15,317 nucleotides of DNA from Spirosoma sp. (GCA_025351545.1 JANXVQ010000229.1:1-15317); one strand, 5' to 3'; shown: positions 1 through 7,121, counted from the first letter of the stretch. The notes: a model not told the origin generated them from the sequence alone. Translations and numbers: made by a program.

Positions 1-970
1 CGGCTGAACTCCGGTGAGTATTGAGCAATAAGAGTTTTTCCTGCGGAGGCCTATTGCCAAAGTGATCTGACTTGACCGAAAAATAGGTACAAGTTGTGTG
101 ATTAAAAGCCTGTTCACTCGGTACTGTAGCGCCCGTTAGTCGGGCGGCTTGATCCGCATCGACAGCCAGCACAATCGTGCGGCCAGTCAATACGTCGCCG
201 GAGGTGAGATAGATCGTATTGCCATCAATTTGTTTTACAGATGTTTGCAACCGAATCTGCCCGGGAGATAACCGGCTCGCTAATTGTTTTGGAATGGCTT
301 CAATGCCATATGCCGGTATGGCGGCTCCGCCCATAAAAAACATCCGAAAGCAAAATTCAAAGAAATTACTAGATGTCGTGAGAGCATCTTCCAAAAATAC
401 ACCCCCGAAAAACGGACGGAAGAACCGCTCGATTATCTGATTCGAGAAACCCATCTCGTGCAGAAAGGCCAGTGTGGTTGTTGGTGTTTGCCGAAATAGT
501 TCGCTAACGGGCAATTCCTGGGTACGGCGAAGGAGTTCGACAATACGTAACTTATCGCCAAATGTGCCAACCGGCGACGCCAATGTTTGGAACACAGATA
601 GTGGTTCCTGAAACGGATTCAGTAACGTAATCCACTGCGGTTCGGGTGATTGCTGGTGAATGAGCGCCCCCGACCGAAATGAATGCAAATTGAGTTCCGA
701 ATAATTCAGCAGCCGTTGGGCTTCGGGATAGGCCGTTAACAAGATTTGAAACCCCCGGTCGAGTCGAAACCCCTCGACCACGTCTGTACGAACTCGCCCG
801 CCAACACCATCGGCAGCGTCGAGCACAAGGGCATTTATACCGGCCTGTTTAAGATAAACGGCACAAGTCAGACCGGCCATACCGGCACCAATAATAACAA
901 CGGGTGCGTCGGCTGGTCCGCCCCTGTAGTTGGGCGAATCTATGGACATACCAAAAAGGCTTAGGTTCAT
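1..970 (-). CDS. FAD-dependent oxidoreductase (amine oxidase / protoporphyrinogen oxidase-like), 3' end outside window
   Basis: Reading the minus strand from the ATG at 970 gives 323 codons open to the window edge, so the C-terminus is missing. Residues 24-33 (VVIIGAGMAG) are the dinucleotide-binding GxGxxG turn, followed by a Rossmann helix, an acidic residue at the end of the second strand (VLDAADG) and the GGRVRT motif near 58-62 that is typical of flavin amine oxidases. The segment DRGFQILLTAYPEA (about 71-84) is characteristic of the bacterial FAD-dependent oxidoreductases related to HemG and carotenoid desaturases. Family knowledge predicts a cytosolic or membrane-associated FAD enzyme; the substrate cannot be read from the sequence. 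Met8 (MSIDSP) is an alternative start. The gene diverges from the pabA-type gene. The class is firm, the exact function unknown. Confidence 0.88.
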   Translation of the reverse strand, partial: MNLSLFGMSIDSPNYRGGPADAPVVIIGAGMAGLTCAVYLKQAGINALVLDAADGVGGRVRTDVVEGFRLDRGFQILLTAYPEAQRLLNYSELNLHSFRSGALIHQQSPEPQWITLLNPFQEPLSVFQTLASPVGTFGDKLRIVELLRRTQELPVSELFRQTPTTTLAFLHEMGFSNQIIERFFRPFFGGVFLEDALTTSSNFFEFCFRMFFMGGAAIPAYGIEAIPKQLASRLSPGQIRLQTSVKQIDGNTIYLTSGDVLTGRTIVLAVDADQAARLTGATVPSEQAFNHTTCTYFSVKSDHFGNRPPQEKLLLLNTHRSSA

Positions 971-1019
971 GAATAAAAGTCAAAATTAAATCCTACGCTC
1001 ACCAATCAATATGTTAAGG

Positions 1020-1027
1020 CAAACTTA
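1020..1027 (-). promoter_or_regulatory. Bacteroidota -7 box candidate for the oxidoreductase
   Basis: On the minus strand this reads TAAGTTTG, an exact match to the Bacteroidota sigma-ABfr -7 consensus TAnnTTTG. It lies about 50 bases upstream of the ATG at 970. The expected -33 TTTG is only represented by a T-rich run about 17-20 bases further upstream, so the call rests on the -7 box and on position. Confidence 0.45.
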
Positions 1028-1111
1028 GGTAGCACTTTTTTGATAAAAATTGAATATTTTAAAGTTATTGTATTTTCAACACCTTGATAATCAGTAATCG
1101 TAAAATAAAAG

Positions 1112-1142
1112 TTGTTGCTTTTTTTTAGAAATATTAATTTTG
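1112..1142 (+). promoter_or_regulatory. Bacteroidota-type promoter for the pabA/trpG gene
   Basis: TAATTTTG at 1135-1142 is an exact match to the -7 consensus TAnnTTTG. TTG triplets at 1112-1114 and 1115-1117 give spacers of 20 and 17 bases, within the usual range for the -33 element. Transcription would begin near 1149, leaving a leader of about 19 bases before the ATG at 1168. This argues against using the TTG codon at 1153 as the start. Confidence 0.55.
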
Positions 1143-1167
1143 CCCAAGCAAATTGCGTTATAGCGGC

Positions 1168-1785
1168 ATGAACCTGTTAGTGGTTGACAATTTCGATTCA
1201 TTTACCTACATGCTGGTAGATTACCTACAGCAGGCAGGTGCAACTTGCCGTGTTGTCAGAAACAATGAATCGTGGAGCCACTTTACCGACGCTTCGATCG
1301 ACGGAGTGGTACTATCACCAGGGCCGGGCGTGCCGCAGCAAGCTGGCCGCTTGATGGATGTTATTGCGCGTTATTACCGGTATGTACCAATACTTGGTGT
1401 CTGCCTTGGCCATCAGGCATTAGGTGAGTTTTTTGGTGCAAAACTTACGTTGGCCAGCCAGCCAATGCATGGTAAAGTATCTAAAATTCGGAGGCTAACA
1501 GACGATGGGTTATGGCACGGACTACCGGTGGAGTTTGAGGTGACACGGTATCATTCACTCATCTTGACAGACCTGCCTCTGTCATTGGTTAGTACTGCCG
1601 TTACGGAACAGAACGAACTAATGGCCATGCGCCACCGAACACTACCTTTGTGGGGCGTTCAGTTTCATCCCGAAGCCACCCTAACGCAACACGGATTGAG
1701 ACTACTTAAGAACTGGATTGATTTTGTATTGTTTATTTATAAAAAAACCGATTCTACCACATCCTTAACCACGCAATACGCATGA
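1168..1785 (+). CDS. pabA: Aminodeoxychorismate/anthranilate synthase component II (glutamine amidotransferase)
   Basis: This 205-residue class I glutamine amidotransferase supplies ammonia from glutamine to a chorismate-using partner (PabB or TrpE), for folate or tryptophan synthesis in the cytosol. The N-terminus MNLLVVDNFDSFTY is the standard family start, PGPG lies at 51-54, the nucleophile elbow GVCLGHQ places catalytic Cys79, and FHPEA gives His167 and Glu169. HGK at 101-103 is also family typical. I chose ATG 1168 over the in-frame TTG at 1153 because of the family N-terminus and the promoter position. The partner subunit is not in the window, so the PabA and TrpG roles cannot be separated; one protein often serves both. 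The tail after about residue 188 is slightly longer than usual. The stop overlaps the next start by 4 bases (ATGA). Confidence 0.93.
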   Translation: MNLLVVDNFDSFTYMLVDYLQQAGATCRVVRNNESWSHFTDASIDGVVLSPGPGVPQQAGRLMDVIARYYRYVPILGVCLGHQALGEFFGAKLTLASQPMHGKVSKIRRLTDDGLWHGLPVEFEVTRYHSLILTDLPLSLVSTAVTEQNELMAMRHRTLPLWGVQFHPEATLTQHGLRLLKNWIDFVLFIYKKTDSTTSLTTQYA

Positions 1786-2558
1786 ACTATCAGATCCGGG
1801 AAGAAGCAGGTTTCCGCTATGTAGATGAAGGCCAGGGCGAAGTATTGCTTCTGCTGCATGGCTTATTTGGTGCTCTGAGTAACTGGGATAGTGTTATCAA
1901 CACTTTTTCTGATCGGTATCGGGTCATAATTCCGTTGCTGCCTATCTACGAAATGCCTATTCGGCAAGCAAGCCTGGAGGGGTTAGTGGCCTATATTGAG
2001 AAGTTTGTAGTGCAGAAATCCTTGTATGACCTAACGTTATTGGGCAATTCGCTGGGCGGCCATTTAGCTATTCTTTACACGTTCAAAAACCCCGAACAGG
2101 TTCGACGGGTCGTGCTAACGGGCAGTTCCGGTCTGTTTGAAAATGGAATGGGCGGTTCGTTTCCTAAGCGTGGCAGCTACAGTTACATTGCCGAACGGGT
2201 TGCCTATACATTTTACGACCCCAAAGTAGCCTCAAAAGATTTGGTTGATGAGGTGTTTGAGATCACAAGCAGTATTCCCAAGTGCATGAGTATTGTGGCT
2301 ATTGCCAAATCGGCACAGCGGAATAACGTAGCCAAAGATTTACATCAGATTCAGGTGCCTACGCTGCTCGTTTGGGGACTGAACGATACGATTACATCAG
2401 CCGAAGTGGGTCACGAATTTAATCGACTCATTGCTGGTTCAGAATTGTATTTTATTGATAAGTGTTGCCATGCACCAATGATGGAATGTCCGGACCAGTT
2501 TAACGAATTGCTGGATAATTGGCTCGCTAAAAATCCAGTGAGTGAGTTAGTCGCGTAA
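1782..2558 (+). CDS. Alpha/beta hydrolase
   Basis: This 258-residue cytosolic protein has the full alpha/beta-hydrolase layout. The oxyanion strand and HG motif are at residues 22-30 (LLLLHGLFG), the nucleophile elbow GNSLGG puts Ser90 as nucleophile, the acid is probably Asp202 in WGLNDT, and the base is His230 in CCHAPMMECP. The length and the short lid region (about 115-180) suit the MenH/BioH/esterase-like branch, but nothing fixes the substrate. The start codon overlaps the pabA stop in an ATGA arrangement, which implies translational coupling. That makes a link to chorismate-derived metabolism conceivable but unproven. Downstream are 120 bases with two small hairpins before the CBS gene. 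Confidence 0.9.
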   Translation: MNYQIREEAGFRYVDEGQGEVLLLLHGLFGALSNWDSVINTFSDRYRVIIPLLPIYEMPIRQASLEGLVAYIEKFVVQKSLYDLTLLGNSLGGHLAILYTFKNPEQVRRVVLTGSSGLFENGMGGSFPKRGSYSYIAERVAYTFYDPKVASKDLVDEVFEITSSIPKCMSIVAIAKSAQRNNVAKDLHQIQVPTLLVWGLNDTITSAEVGHEFNRLIAGSELYFIDKCCHAPMMECPDQFNELLDNWLAKNPVSELVA

Positions 2559-2608
2559 GTTTATGAAGTGTAAGGAATTTAGTTCCTGTTTATTCACTAC
2601 ATAAAAAT

Positions 2609-2638
2609 GAAAACTATGCGAGAATTTCCGTAGTTTTC
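2609..2638 (+). terminator. Hairpin between the hydrolase and CBS genes (possible weak terminator)
   Basis: GAAAACTA at 2609-2616 pairs perfectly with TAGTTTTC at 2631-2638, and a G-T and a G-C pair could extend the stem. A smaller hairpin, AGGAA/TTCCT at 2573-2587, lies just upstream and is followed by GTTTATT. Neither has a strong U tract, so partial termination or RNA-end protection is as likely as full termination. Confidence 0.35.
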
Positions 2639-2678
2639 GCCAAACAGTTTATGTTCATTATATGATTTTGTAGTATCT

Positions 2679-3347
2679 ATGCTGGCTGCCGAACTAATAG
2701 ATCCCATGCTTCCGGCTCTGAAGCCAACCGATCTGATCGGTCAGGCTTTGGCGTGGATGGAGGAGCACCGCGTCGGACAACTCGTACTGACCGATCAGGG
2801 CGACTACCGGGGCATCGTGAGCGAAGAACTACTGATGGACGTAGCGGATGAGGAGCGACCATTGGGTGATATAATGTGCCTGTTCGAACAAACGTATGTT
2901 TACGAAGAACAGCATCTGTTTGAAGTCTTAGGCCTCGCTATTCAGCATCAGATGCAGGTTGTAGCTGTTCTCAATGAGGGGCGCGAGTTTAGCGGCACCA
3001 TTTCGGTAAACGAATTGCTCAAAAAGTTCGCGCAGGATCTGGGCGTTCAGGAAGTAGGCGCTGTTCTGATACTGAATATGAACGAGCGAGACTATTCGAT
3101 GGCTGAGATCAGTCGCCTTATTGAATCCAATAATGTCAAAATCATCAGCAGTTATTTTGCCAGTGCGGCCTATGGCATGCCCGATCGTTCTCGCTTGACG
3201 CTCAAACTCAATCGGCGTGATATTACGCCGGTTATCTCAACGCTCGAACGCTTTGGCTACAAGATTGAAGCGGCCTTCGCCAATACCCTTGTTGAAAGTA
3301 TTGACCAGGAGCGACTCGATTTACTGCTTCGTTATCTTAATACATAG
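2679..3347 (+). CDS. CBS-domain protein upstream of NAD kinase
   Basis: The protein has 222 residues. Residues 1-55 (MLAAELIDPMLPALKPTDLIGQA..., HRVGQLVLTD, YRGIVSEE) and about 60-120 (LGDIM, QTYVYEEQHLFEVL, QVVAVL, FSGTISVNELL) form a tandem CBS pair, a module that usually binds adenine nucleotides. The C-terminal part (about 125-205: VGAVLILNMNERDYSMAEISRLIESNNVKIISS) has the beta-alpha-beta pattern of an ACT-like regulatory domain. No catalytic domain is visible, so a regulatory role is likely, with an unknown partner. It lies 85 bases ahead of nadK on the same strand. From memory this pairing is common in Cytophagales and relatives, which suggests a nucleotide-sensing link to NADP supply; that is inference. 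A poor -7-like TGATTTTG ends 8 bases before the start. Confidence 0.88.
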   Translation: MLAAELIDPMLPALKPTDLIGQALAWMEEHRVGQLVLTDQGDYRGIVSEELLMDVADEERPLGDIMCLFEQTYVYEEQHLFEVLGLAIQHQMQVVAVLNEGREFSGTISVNELLKKFAQDLGVQEVGAVLILNMNERDYSMAEISRLIESNNVKIISSYFASAAYGMPDRSRLTLKLNRRDITPVISTLERFGYKIEAAFANTLVESIDQERLDLLLRYLNT

Positions 3348-3403
3348 TTTTGAGGTTTGGGGTTGCGGTTGGCTAACGCATTGAGACTTGTGCGCCAGCC
3401 AGC

Positions 3404-3424
3404 CGTAAATCGTAAATCGTAAAC
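3404..3424 (+). repeat. Heptanucleotide tandem repeat CGTAAAT upstream of nadK
   Basis: Two perfect copies of CGTAAAT (3404-3417) are followed by a third with one change (CGTAAAC, 3418-3424), ending 8 bases before the nadK ATG. The array sits where a ribosome-binding region would be in the 85-base gap after the CBS gene. Confidence 0.75.
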
Positions 3425-3432
3425 TTCATTCC

Positions 3433-4308
3433 ATGAAAATCGCCATTCACGGGCGCAACTTCCCCGAATCGGCACGGCCCTACATTCAGTCAATGTTTGA
3501 GGAGCTGTCCCGGCGGCAGACCGAGATAATTATCTCAGAGGGGTATCGCGAGTATCTAGACAATGCGAACGTGGCTCATTATAGTCAGGCTACGTACACA
3601 GTTGAAGAAGGTGTTGCCGATGCTGATTTTATTTTTAGTCTAGGGGGCGACGGTACTTTGCTCGATGCCGTTACCCACGTTGGTGCCCGACAAATTCCAA
3701 TTATCGGTATTAATATTGGACGATTAGGCTTCCTGGCTACAGTGGCCCCGGCGTCGGTACGGCTCATGATTGATGCACTTTTCAATGGCCAATACTCAAT
3801 TGATGAGCGAACTTTGGTGAATGTACGATCGAGTACTGATATTTTTGGGGGTCTGCCTTTTGGCTTGAATGACTTTACCATTACACGTACCCAAACTTCG
3901 TCGATGATTACTGTACATTCTTACCTCGATGGCGAATTCTTAAATTCCTACTGGGCCGACGGACTGATTATTTCAACGCCTTCTGGCTCTACAGGTTATT
4001 CGCTTAGTTGCGGAGGCCCGGTACTGCTGCCCCAAACAGAAAGCCTCATCATTACGCCAATCAGCCCGCATAACCTTAATGTCAGGCCAATGGTTGTTAT
4101 GGATACCTGCCAGTTAGCGTTTGAGGTAGAAAGTCGAAGCGGTAATTTCCTGGCGGCTTTGGATTCCCGCTCGTTTACCGTCGATACGACTGTTAGAATC
4201 AGTGTTCAGAAAGAAGCGTTTAAAGCACGCTTAGTTAAGCTCAGCGACGACAATTTTTTGAATACACTTCGCAGCAAACTTAACTGGGGTTGGGACATTC
4301 GTAATTAA
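3433..4308 (+). CDS. nadK: NAD kinase
   Basis: This 291-residue cytosolic enzyme phosphorylates NAD to NADP using ATP. The signature GGDGT is at residues 71-75 (Asp73 is the expected catalytic residue) and is followed by GINIGRLGFLATV (92-104). The NAD-binding motif reads LNDFTIT (145-151), with Asp147 where many homologues have Glu. The glycine-rich TPSGSTGYSLSCGGP segment spans 182-196, and ISPHNLNVRP (210-219) is the conserved C-terminal motif. Length and order of motifs match full-length bacterial NadK, so it should be active. It follows the CBS-domain gene and precedes two DUF6089 barrel genes on the same strand. The start ATG is preceded by a heptanucleotide repeat rather than a Shine-Dalgarno site. 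Confidence 0.96.
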   Translation: MKIAIHGRNFPESARPYIQSMFEELSRRQTEIIISEGYREYLDNANVAHYSQATYTVEEGVADADFIFSLGGDGTLLDAVTHVGARQIPIIGINIGRLGFLATVAPASVRLMIDALFNGQYSIDERTLVNVRSSTDIFGGLPFGLNDFTITRTQTSSMITVHSYLDGEFLNSYWADGLIISTPSGSTGYSLSCGGPVLLPQTESLIITPISPHNLNVRPMVVMDTCQLAFEVESRSGNFLAALDSRSFTVDTTVRISVQKEAFKARLVKLSDDNFLNTLRSKLNWGWDIRN

Positions 4309-4469
4309 AGGGTACTATAAATGCTGTACTTTCCCTGGAATGCTGTCCCTATTATTTCTTCACGTTTCATTTCTGGCATAATTTTTACGGGGTATTGCCA
4401 ATAAAAGCAATAGCCCTTCCGTTTCGGAATTGGCTGGCTTTCGGGTCGGTCGGTTGATTCACGTATTTC

Positions 4470-5492
4470 ATGAGTATGACTAAGTATAAACAGGTAGTAA
4501 TAGGCGCTGTGACAACCTGCTTATTGGCAGGTTTAATTACGGAAAGTTCGGCGCAACGACGACCGAATGCGCATTTCGCTCCGTATTCATCCATTATATT
4601 CGGTGGAGGCACATCCACCTACTTTGGCGATTTAGCTGGTTATGCTAAACCCCTTAAGGCATTGACAACCCTGCCTCGCTGGAATCTTGGACTAGGGTAT
4701 ACGCGTCAGTTCACACCGCATTTTGCTGCTCGGGCCATGTTTACCTGGGCACGAATTGCAGGTGATGACTACACATTCAATAAAAATGACATAGAGGGTG
4801 GGCTAGCTCAGTATGCCAGGAATTTACACTTCCGGAATGATCTTAAAGAGTTTGCCCTTACGGGCATCTATAACTTCGTTGCCGATGGACGAAATTCAAA
4901 CTCACGGGCGAGATTGACCCCATATATTTTTGGTGGTCTGGCTCTTGTGGCGCATAGTCCTGAGGCCCGTACACCTGTAGTTAATGGCAGCGGCACGGAT
5001 GTATATGCTGGTCAGCAATGGGTCAAGCTCCAGCCATTGCATACGGAGGGGCAAGGGCAGCCCGGCCGAGATAAGCCCTATTCGCTGGTGACAGTAGCGA
5101 TTCCGGTTGGCTTTGGCGTGCGATACAAGTTAAATGACAACTTTAATATAGGGGCTGAAATTGGCTTTCGCTATACATTTACCGACTATCTCGACGATGT
5201 AGGAGGGTCTTATCCCGCCCCGGCTACCCTATCAGGTATAGCAACGGTTATGTCGGATCGGCGACAAACGGAGCAGTTTGCAGCTCGATATTTGAAAAAT
5301 CCGCCTGATCGCTATACCGTGCTAGTCAATCTATATAGCACGGGTACTCCAGACCAGCGGGCGGCCGTGGCAAATGTATTAAGTACACCCATGCGTGGGG
5401 GGAGAGGTTTGTTGAATGATGGCTATTTGCTGACCAATTTTTCTATACATTATATTATTCCGGGCAAAATCAAATGCCCGCCTATCAAGTAA
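4470..5492 (+). CDS. DUF6089-type outer-membrane beta-barrel protein, longer paralogue
   Basis: The 340-residue product begins with a Sec signal peptide: Lys5 and Lys7, then a hydrophobic core (about 9-22) and a cleavage region near SSAQ (26-29). The mature part has alternating amphipathic strands rich in Gly, Tyr and Phe, for example SIIFGGGTSTYFGDLAGY, RWNLGLGYTRQF and YIFGGLALVAH. These are typical of the DUF6089 family of eight-strand-like outer-membrane barrels in Bacteroidota. It ends with a short tail containing KCPP that recurs in the next gene. Its function is not established. ATG 4476 is an alternative start with no effect on the signal peptide. The gap of 161 bases from nadK holds no exact promoter match, so co-transcription is plausible. 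Confidence 0.85.
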   Translation: MSMTKYKQVVIGAVTTCLLAGLITESSAQRRPNAHFAPYSSIIFGGGTSTYFGDLAGYAKPLKALTTLPRWNLGLGYTRQFTPHFAARAMFTWARIAGDDYTFNKNDIEGGLAQYARNLHFRNDLKEFALTGIYNFVADGRNSNSRARLTPYIFGGLALVAHSPEARTPVVNGSGTDVYAGQQWVKLQPLHTEGQGQPGRDKPYSLVTVAIPVGFGVRYKLNDNFNIGAEIGFRYTFTDYLDDVGGSYPAPATLSGIATVMSDRRQTEQFAARYLKNPPDRYTVLVNLYSTGTPDQRAAVANVLSTPMRGGRGLLNDGYLLTNFSIHYIIPGKIKCPPIK

Positions 5493-5528
5493 ACAGCGGT
5501 TATCAGTCACGACAAGAGCAAACTGTCA

Positions 5529-6239
5529 ATGACTATGAATCGCTCATTGATTACTGCCACCCGATTTATGTGTCAATACGGAATCAACAAAGCCTGGCTT
5601 ATTGTAGCCGGGCTTTTTATCAGCCTGAATGTTCAGGCTCAAAAAATTGAAATTGGGGCTGGATTAGGCGGTATGCTCTATAAAGGTGATGTGTCTCCGG
5701 CACTCAATCCCCAATTTTACAGACCGGCAACAAGCTTATTTTTTCGCTACAATGCTACCCGCTCATTTTCGATACGGGGAGTCGGGTCTATTGGGGGAAT
5801 CCGTGGTGATGATCAAGCCAGCCGTGATCCGTTTCAACAGGCTCGTAACTACTCATTCCGCACTAATATCAACGAAATAGAAGTTGATTTTGAGTACAAC
5901 TTTCTGAATTACAAAGCCCTGCCCAAAGCAAAGAACTGGACGCCCTATGTATTCGGTGGTATAGGCTTATGTAGATTCAGTAACAGTGTTATTCGAGTAG
6001 GTGGGGTTGTTACGTATCCGCTGGGTGTAGGTGTCAAATACGAAATTAAGCGCCCGTGGAGCGTTGGCGTTGAGTTCGGAACTCGCTTCACCAGAAATGA
6101 TTATTTAGATGGGCTGGGAGACGCTACTTTTGGAACCGCGCTTACTAAAGTGACCCAGGGTAATCCCGCTCTTAATGATAGTTATACATATACAGCTATA
6201 ACATTGAGCTACACATTTTATAGAATTTTTTGCCCTTAG
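5529..6239 (+). CDS. DUF6089-type outer-membrane beta-barrel protein, shorter paralogue
   Basis: This 236-residue protein lies 36 bases after the longer paralogue and shares its plan: signal peptide, then a small barrel with GAGLGGMLYKGDVSP, FFRYNATRSFSIRG, PYVFGGIGL and a C-terminal aromatic strand ending YTFYRIFCP. The hydrophobic signal core is at 22-36 with probable cleavage after VQAQ. The N-region before it is unusually long, so Met14 (ATG at 5568) may be the true start. Compared with its neighbour it lacks about 100 residues, mainly in the loops of the second half. Tandem duplication followed by divergence is the simplest explanation. It is the last intact gene before the rearranged region that follows. 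Confidence 0.82.
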   Translation: MTMNRSLITATRFMCQYGINKAWLIVAGLFISLNVQAQKIEIGAGLGGMLYKGDVSPALNPQFYRPATSLFFRYNATRSFSIRGVGSIGGIRGDDQASRDPFQQARNYSFRTNINEIEVDFEYNFLNYKALPKAKNWTPYVFGGIGLCRFSNSVIRVGGVVTYPLGVGVKYEIKRPWSVGVEFGTRFTRNDYLDGLGDATFGTALTKVTQGNPALNDSYTYTAITLSYTFYRIFCP

Positions 6240-6416
6240 CAGGATATAAATTGAAAGACGGTATTCAAGCACTTTGAGCGTTTAATAACATGCTCTCCTA
6301 ATTGACGTTACGTGACCATAGTATAGCGAAGAAAATAGGTTTTCCTGTTGAAGTCTATTGATAATGAAGGCGTTAAATGTAAATACAGCGTAGTGAATGA
6401 ATCGCTATGTTACCAG

Positions 6417-6462
6417 TGTAAATGGGTATATTCCGGCTAATGTTGGAATATACCCATTTACA
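6417..6462. repeat. Perfect 18-bp inverted repeat with 10-base spacer
   Basis: TGTAAATGGGTATATTCC at 6417-6434 is exactly repeated in inverse orientation at 6445-6462, around the spacer 6435-6444. It cannot be a normal intrinsic terminator because no T run follows on either strand. It could be a fusion of two terminal inverted repeats of an element, a protein-binding palindrome, or the product of a fold-back copying event. Confidence 0.85.
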
Positions 6463-6495
6463 TTTGCAGTGCACATAACCTCTTCTTCTGTTTTG

Positions 6496-6527
6496 TTTCT
6501 TTCAAGGTGGACTATTCTTGAAAGAAA
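6496..6527. repeat. Perfect 11-bp inverted repeat with 10-base spacer
   Basis: TTTCTTTCAAG at 6496-6506 is inverted at 6517-6527, with spacer 6507-6516. Weaker complementarity continues outward (TTCTGTTTTG against CCAGAAAAG). It lies 34 bases after the larger palindrome and 64 bases before the remnant transposase start. Confidence 0.7.
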
Positions 6528-6590
6528 CCAGAAAAGTCGGCCGCTCAATAGATTCTCCCGTAGCTTTGGGGTCCTCACACCAACCAAACT

Positions 6591-7064
6591 ATGGCTACCT
6601 ATCGGCGACTGACTCTGCAATAAAGATACCTTATTCAGATACTCCATCAGCAACGACATCGATCTTCGTCCACCCATCGTCGAGACCAACACCGAGGTGG
6701 GCCACTGGGACGGAGCCGCCCGCGCAGGCGGACACCGTCATTGGTAAGGGCCATGATGGGGCCTTGTTAACGTTAGTCGAACGGCGCACTAAGTACGTAT
6801 TAATCGTTAAATTAAACTCAAAACAAGCAGGTTCTCTGGCCACAGCGGTTACTAAAGTACTACGGGGGAGGGGGTTGCCCACCAAGACGATCACCTTCGG
6901 GAACAGCTTAGAATTTGCTCGTCACGAGTCGATTGGCCAAGCATTAGGAGCGGCTACCTATTTTGCTCATCCCTATCATAGTTGGGAGCGTGGTCTCAAC
7001 TATGATAGGGATGTGGGGTCGCCCGTGCGGATTGATCCGTCAGTACATTCCAACCTTTTTGTAA
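6591..7064 (+). pseudogene. IS30-family transposase remnant
   Basis: Three reading frames must be joined to recover an IS30-like transposase. The first fragment starts at ATG 6591 (MATYRRLTLQ, stop codon, RYLIQILHQQRH) and matches the family N-terminus with a nonsense codon. The DNA then jumps, at about 6652, to the DDE-domain entry (DLRPPIVETNTEVGHWDG, to 6714), so the HTH and central region are deleted. After an extra 16 GC-rich bases (6715-6730) a third frame continues with DTVIGKGHDGALLTLVER and then TFGNSLEF, where the family has TFDNGxEF, so a catalytic Asp is lost. It ends with AHPYHSWERGLN. The following ENTN is replaced by an inverted copy of upstream DNA before GLIRQYIP resumes at 7029-7052. 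About 470 of roughly 1000 expected bases remain. It cannot encode an active enzyme. Confidence 0.85.
6968..7013. repeat. Perfect 17-bp inverted repeat inside the IS30 remnant
   Basis: CATCCCTATCATAGTTG at 6968-6984 is inverted at 6997-7013 around a 12-base spacer. The left arm is the normal coding sequence for HPYHSW. The right arm begins in the normal LN codons (CTC AAC) and then departs from the expected ENTN codons, so the inverted copy is secondary. Confidence 0.85.
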
Positions 7065-7121
7065 ACTATCGAAAATGAATAACAGGCTGTTTTAGAGAAA
7101 TAACACGTAGGTTTAAAACAA

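Larger units (their letters stand above)
6240..6590. other. Gene-free stretch with inverted repeats, 5' part of the IS scar
   Basis: No credible coding frame exists here on either strand. The stretch holds two strong inverted repeats, at 6417-6462 and 6496-6527, listed separately. No terminator with a U tract follows the second DUF6089 gene. In related genomes, as I recall, the DUF6089 gene is often followed by uppS and bamA; no trace of either is visible here. Confidence 0.6.

Noticed and set aside
1153..1167. TTG start giving a longer pabA product
   Set aside because: The family N-terminus begins at the ATG at 1168, and the likely transcription start is only a few bases before 1153.
4321..4346. 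Two ATGCTGT copies 19 bases apart after nadK
   Set aside because: Seven-base repeats at this spacing are expected by chance and no third copy or regulatory context is present.
6405..6692. Minus-strand open frame of 95 codons
   Set aside because: It runs antisense to the IS30 remnant and through the 18-bp palindrome, with no family-like features.
6518..7078. Open frame of 186 codons on the plus strand across the IS scar
   Set aside because: Only the part from about 6731 to 7000 matches IS30 transposase. The rest is out-of-frame sequence joined by indels, so it is not a real gene.
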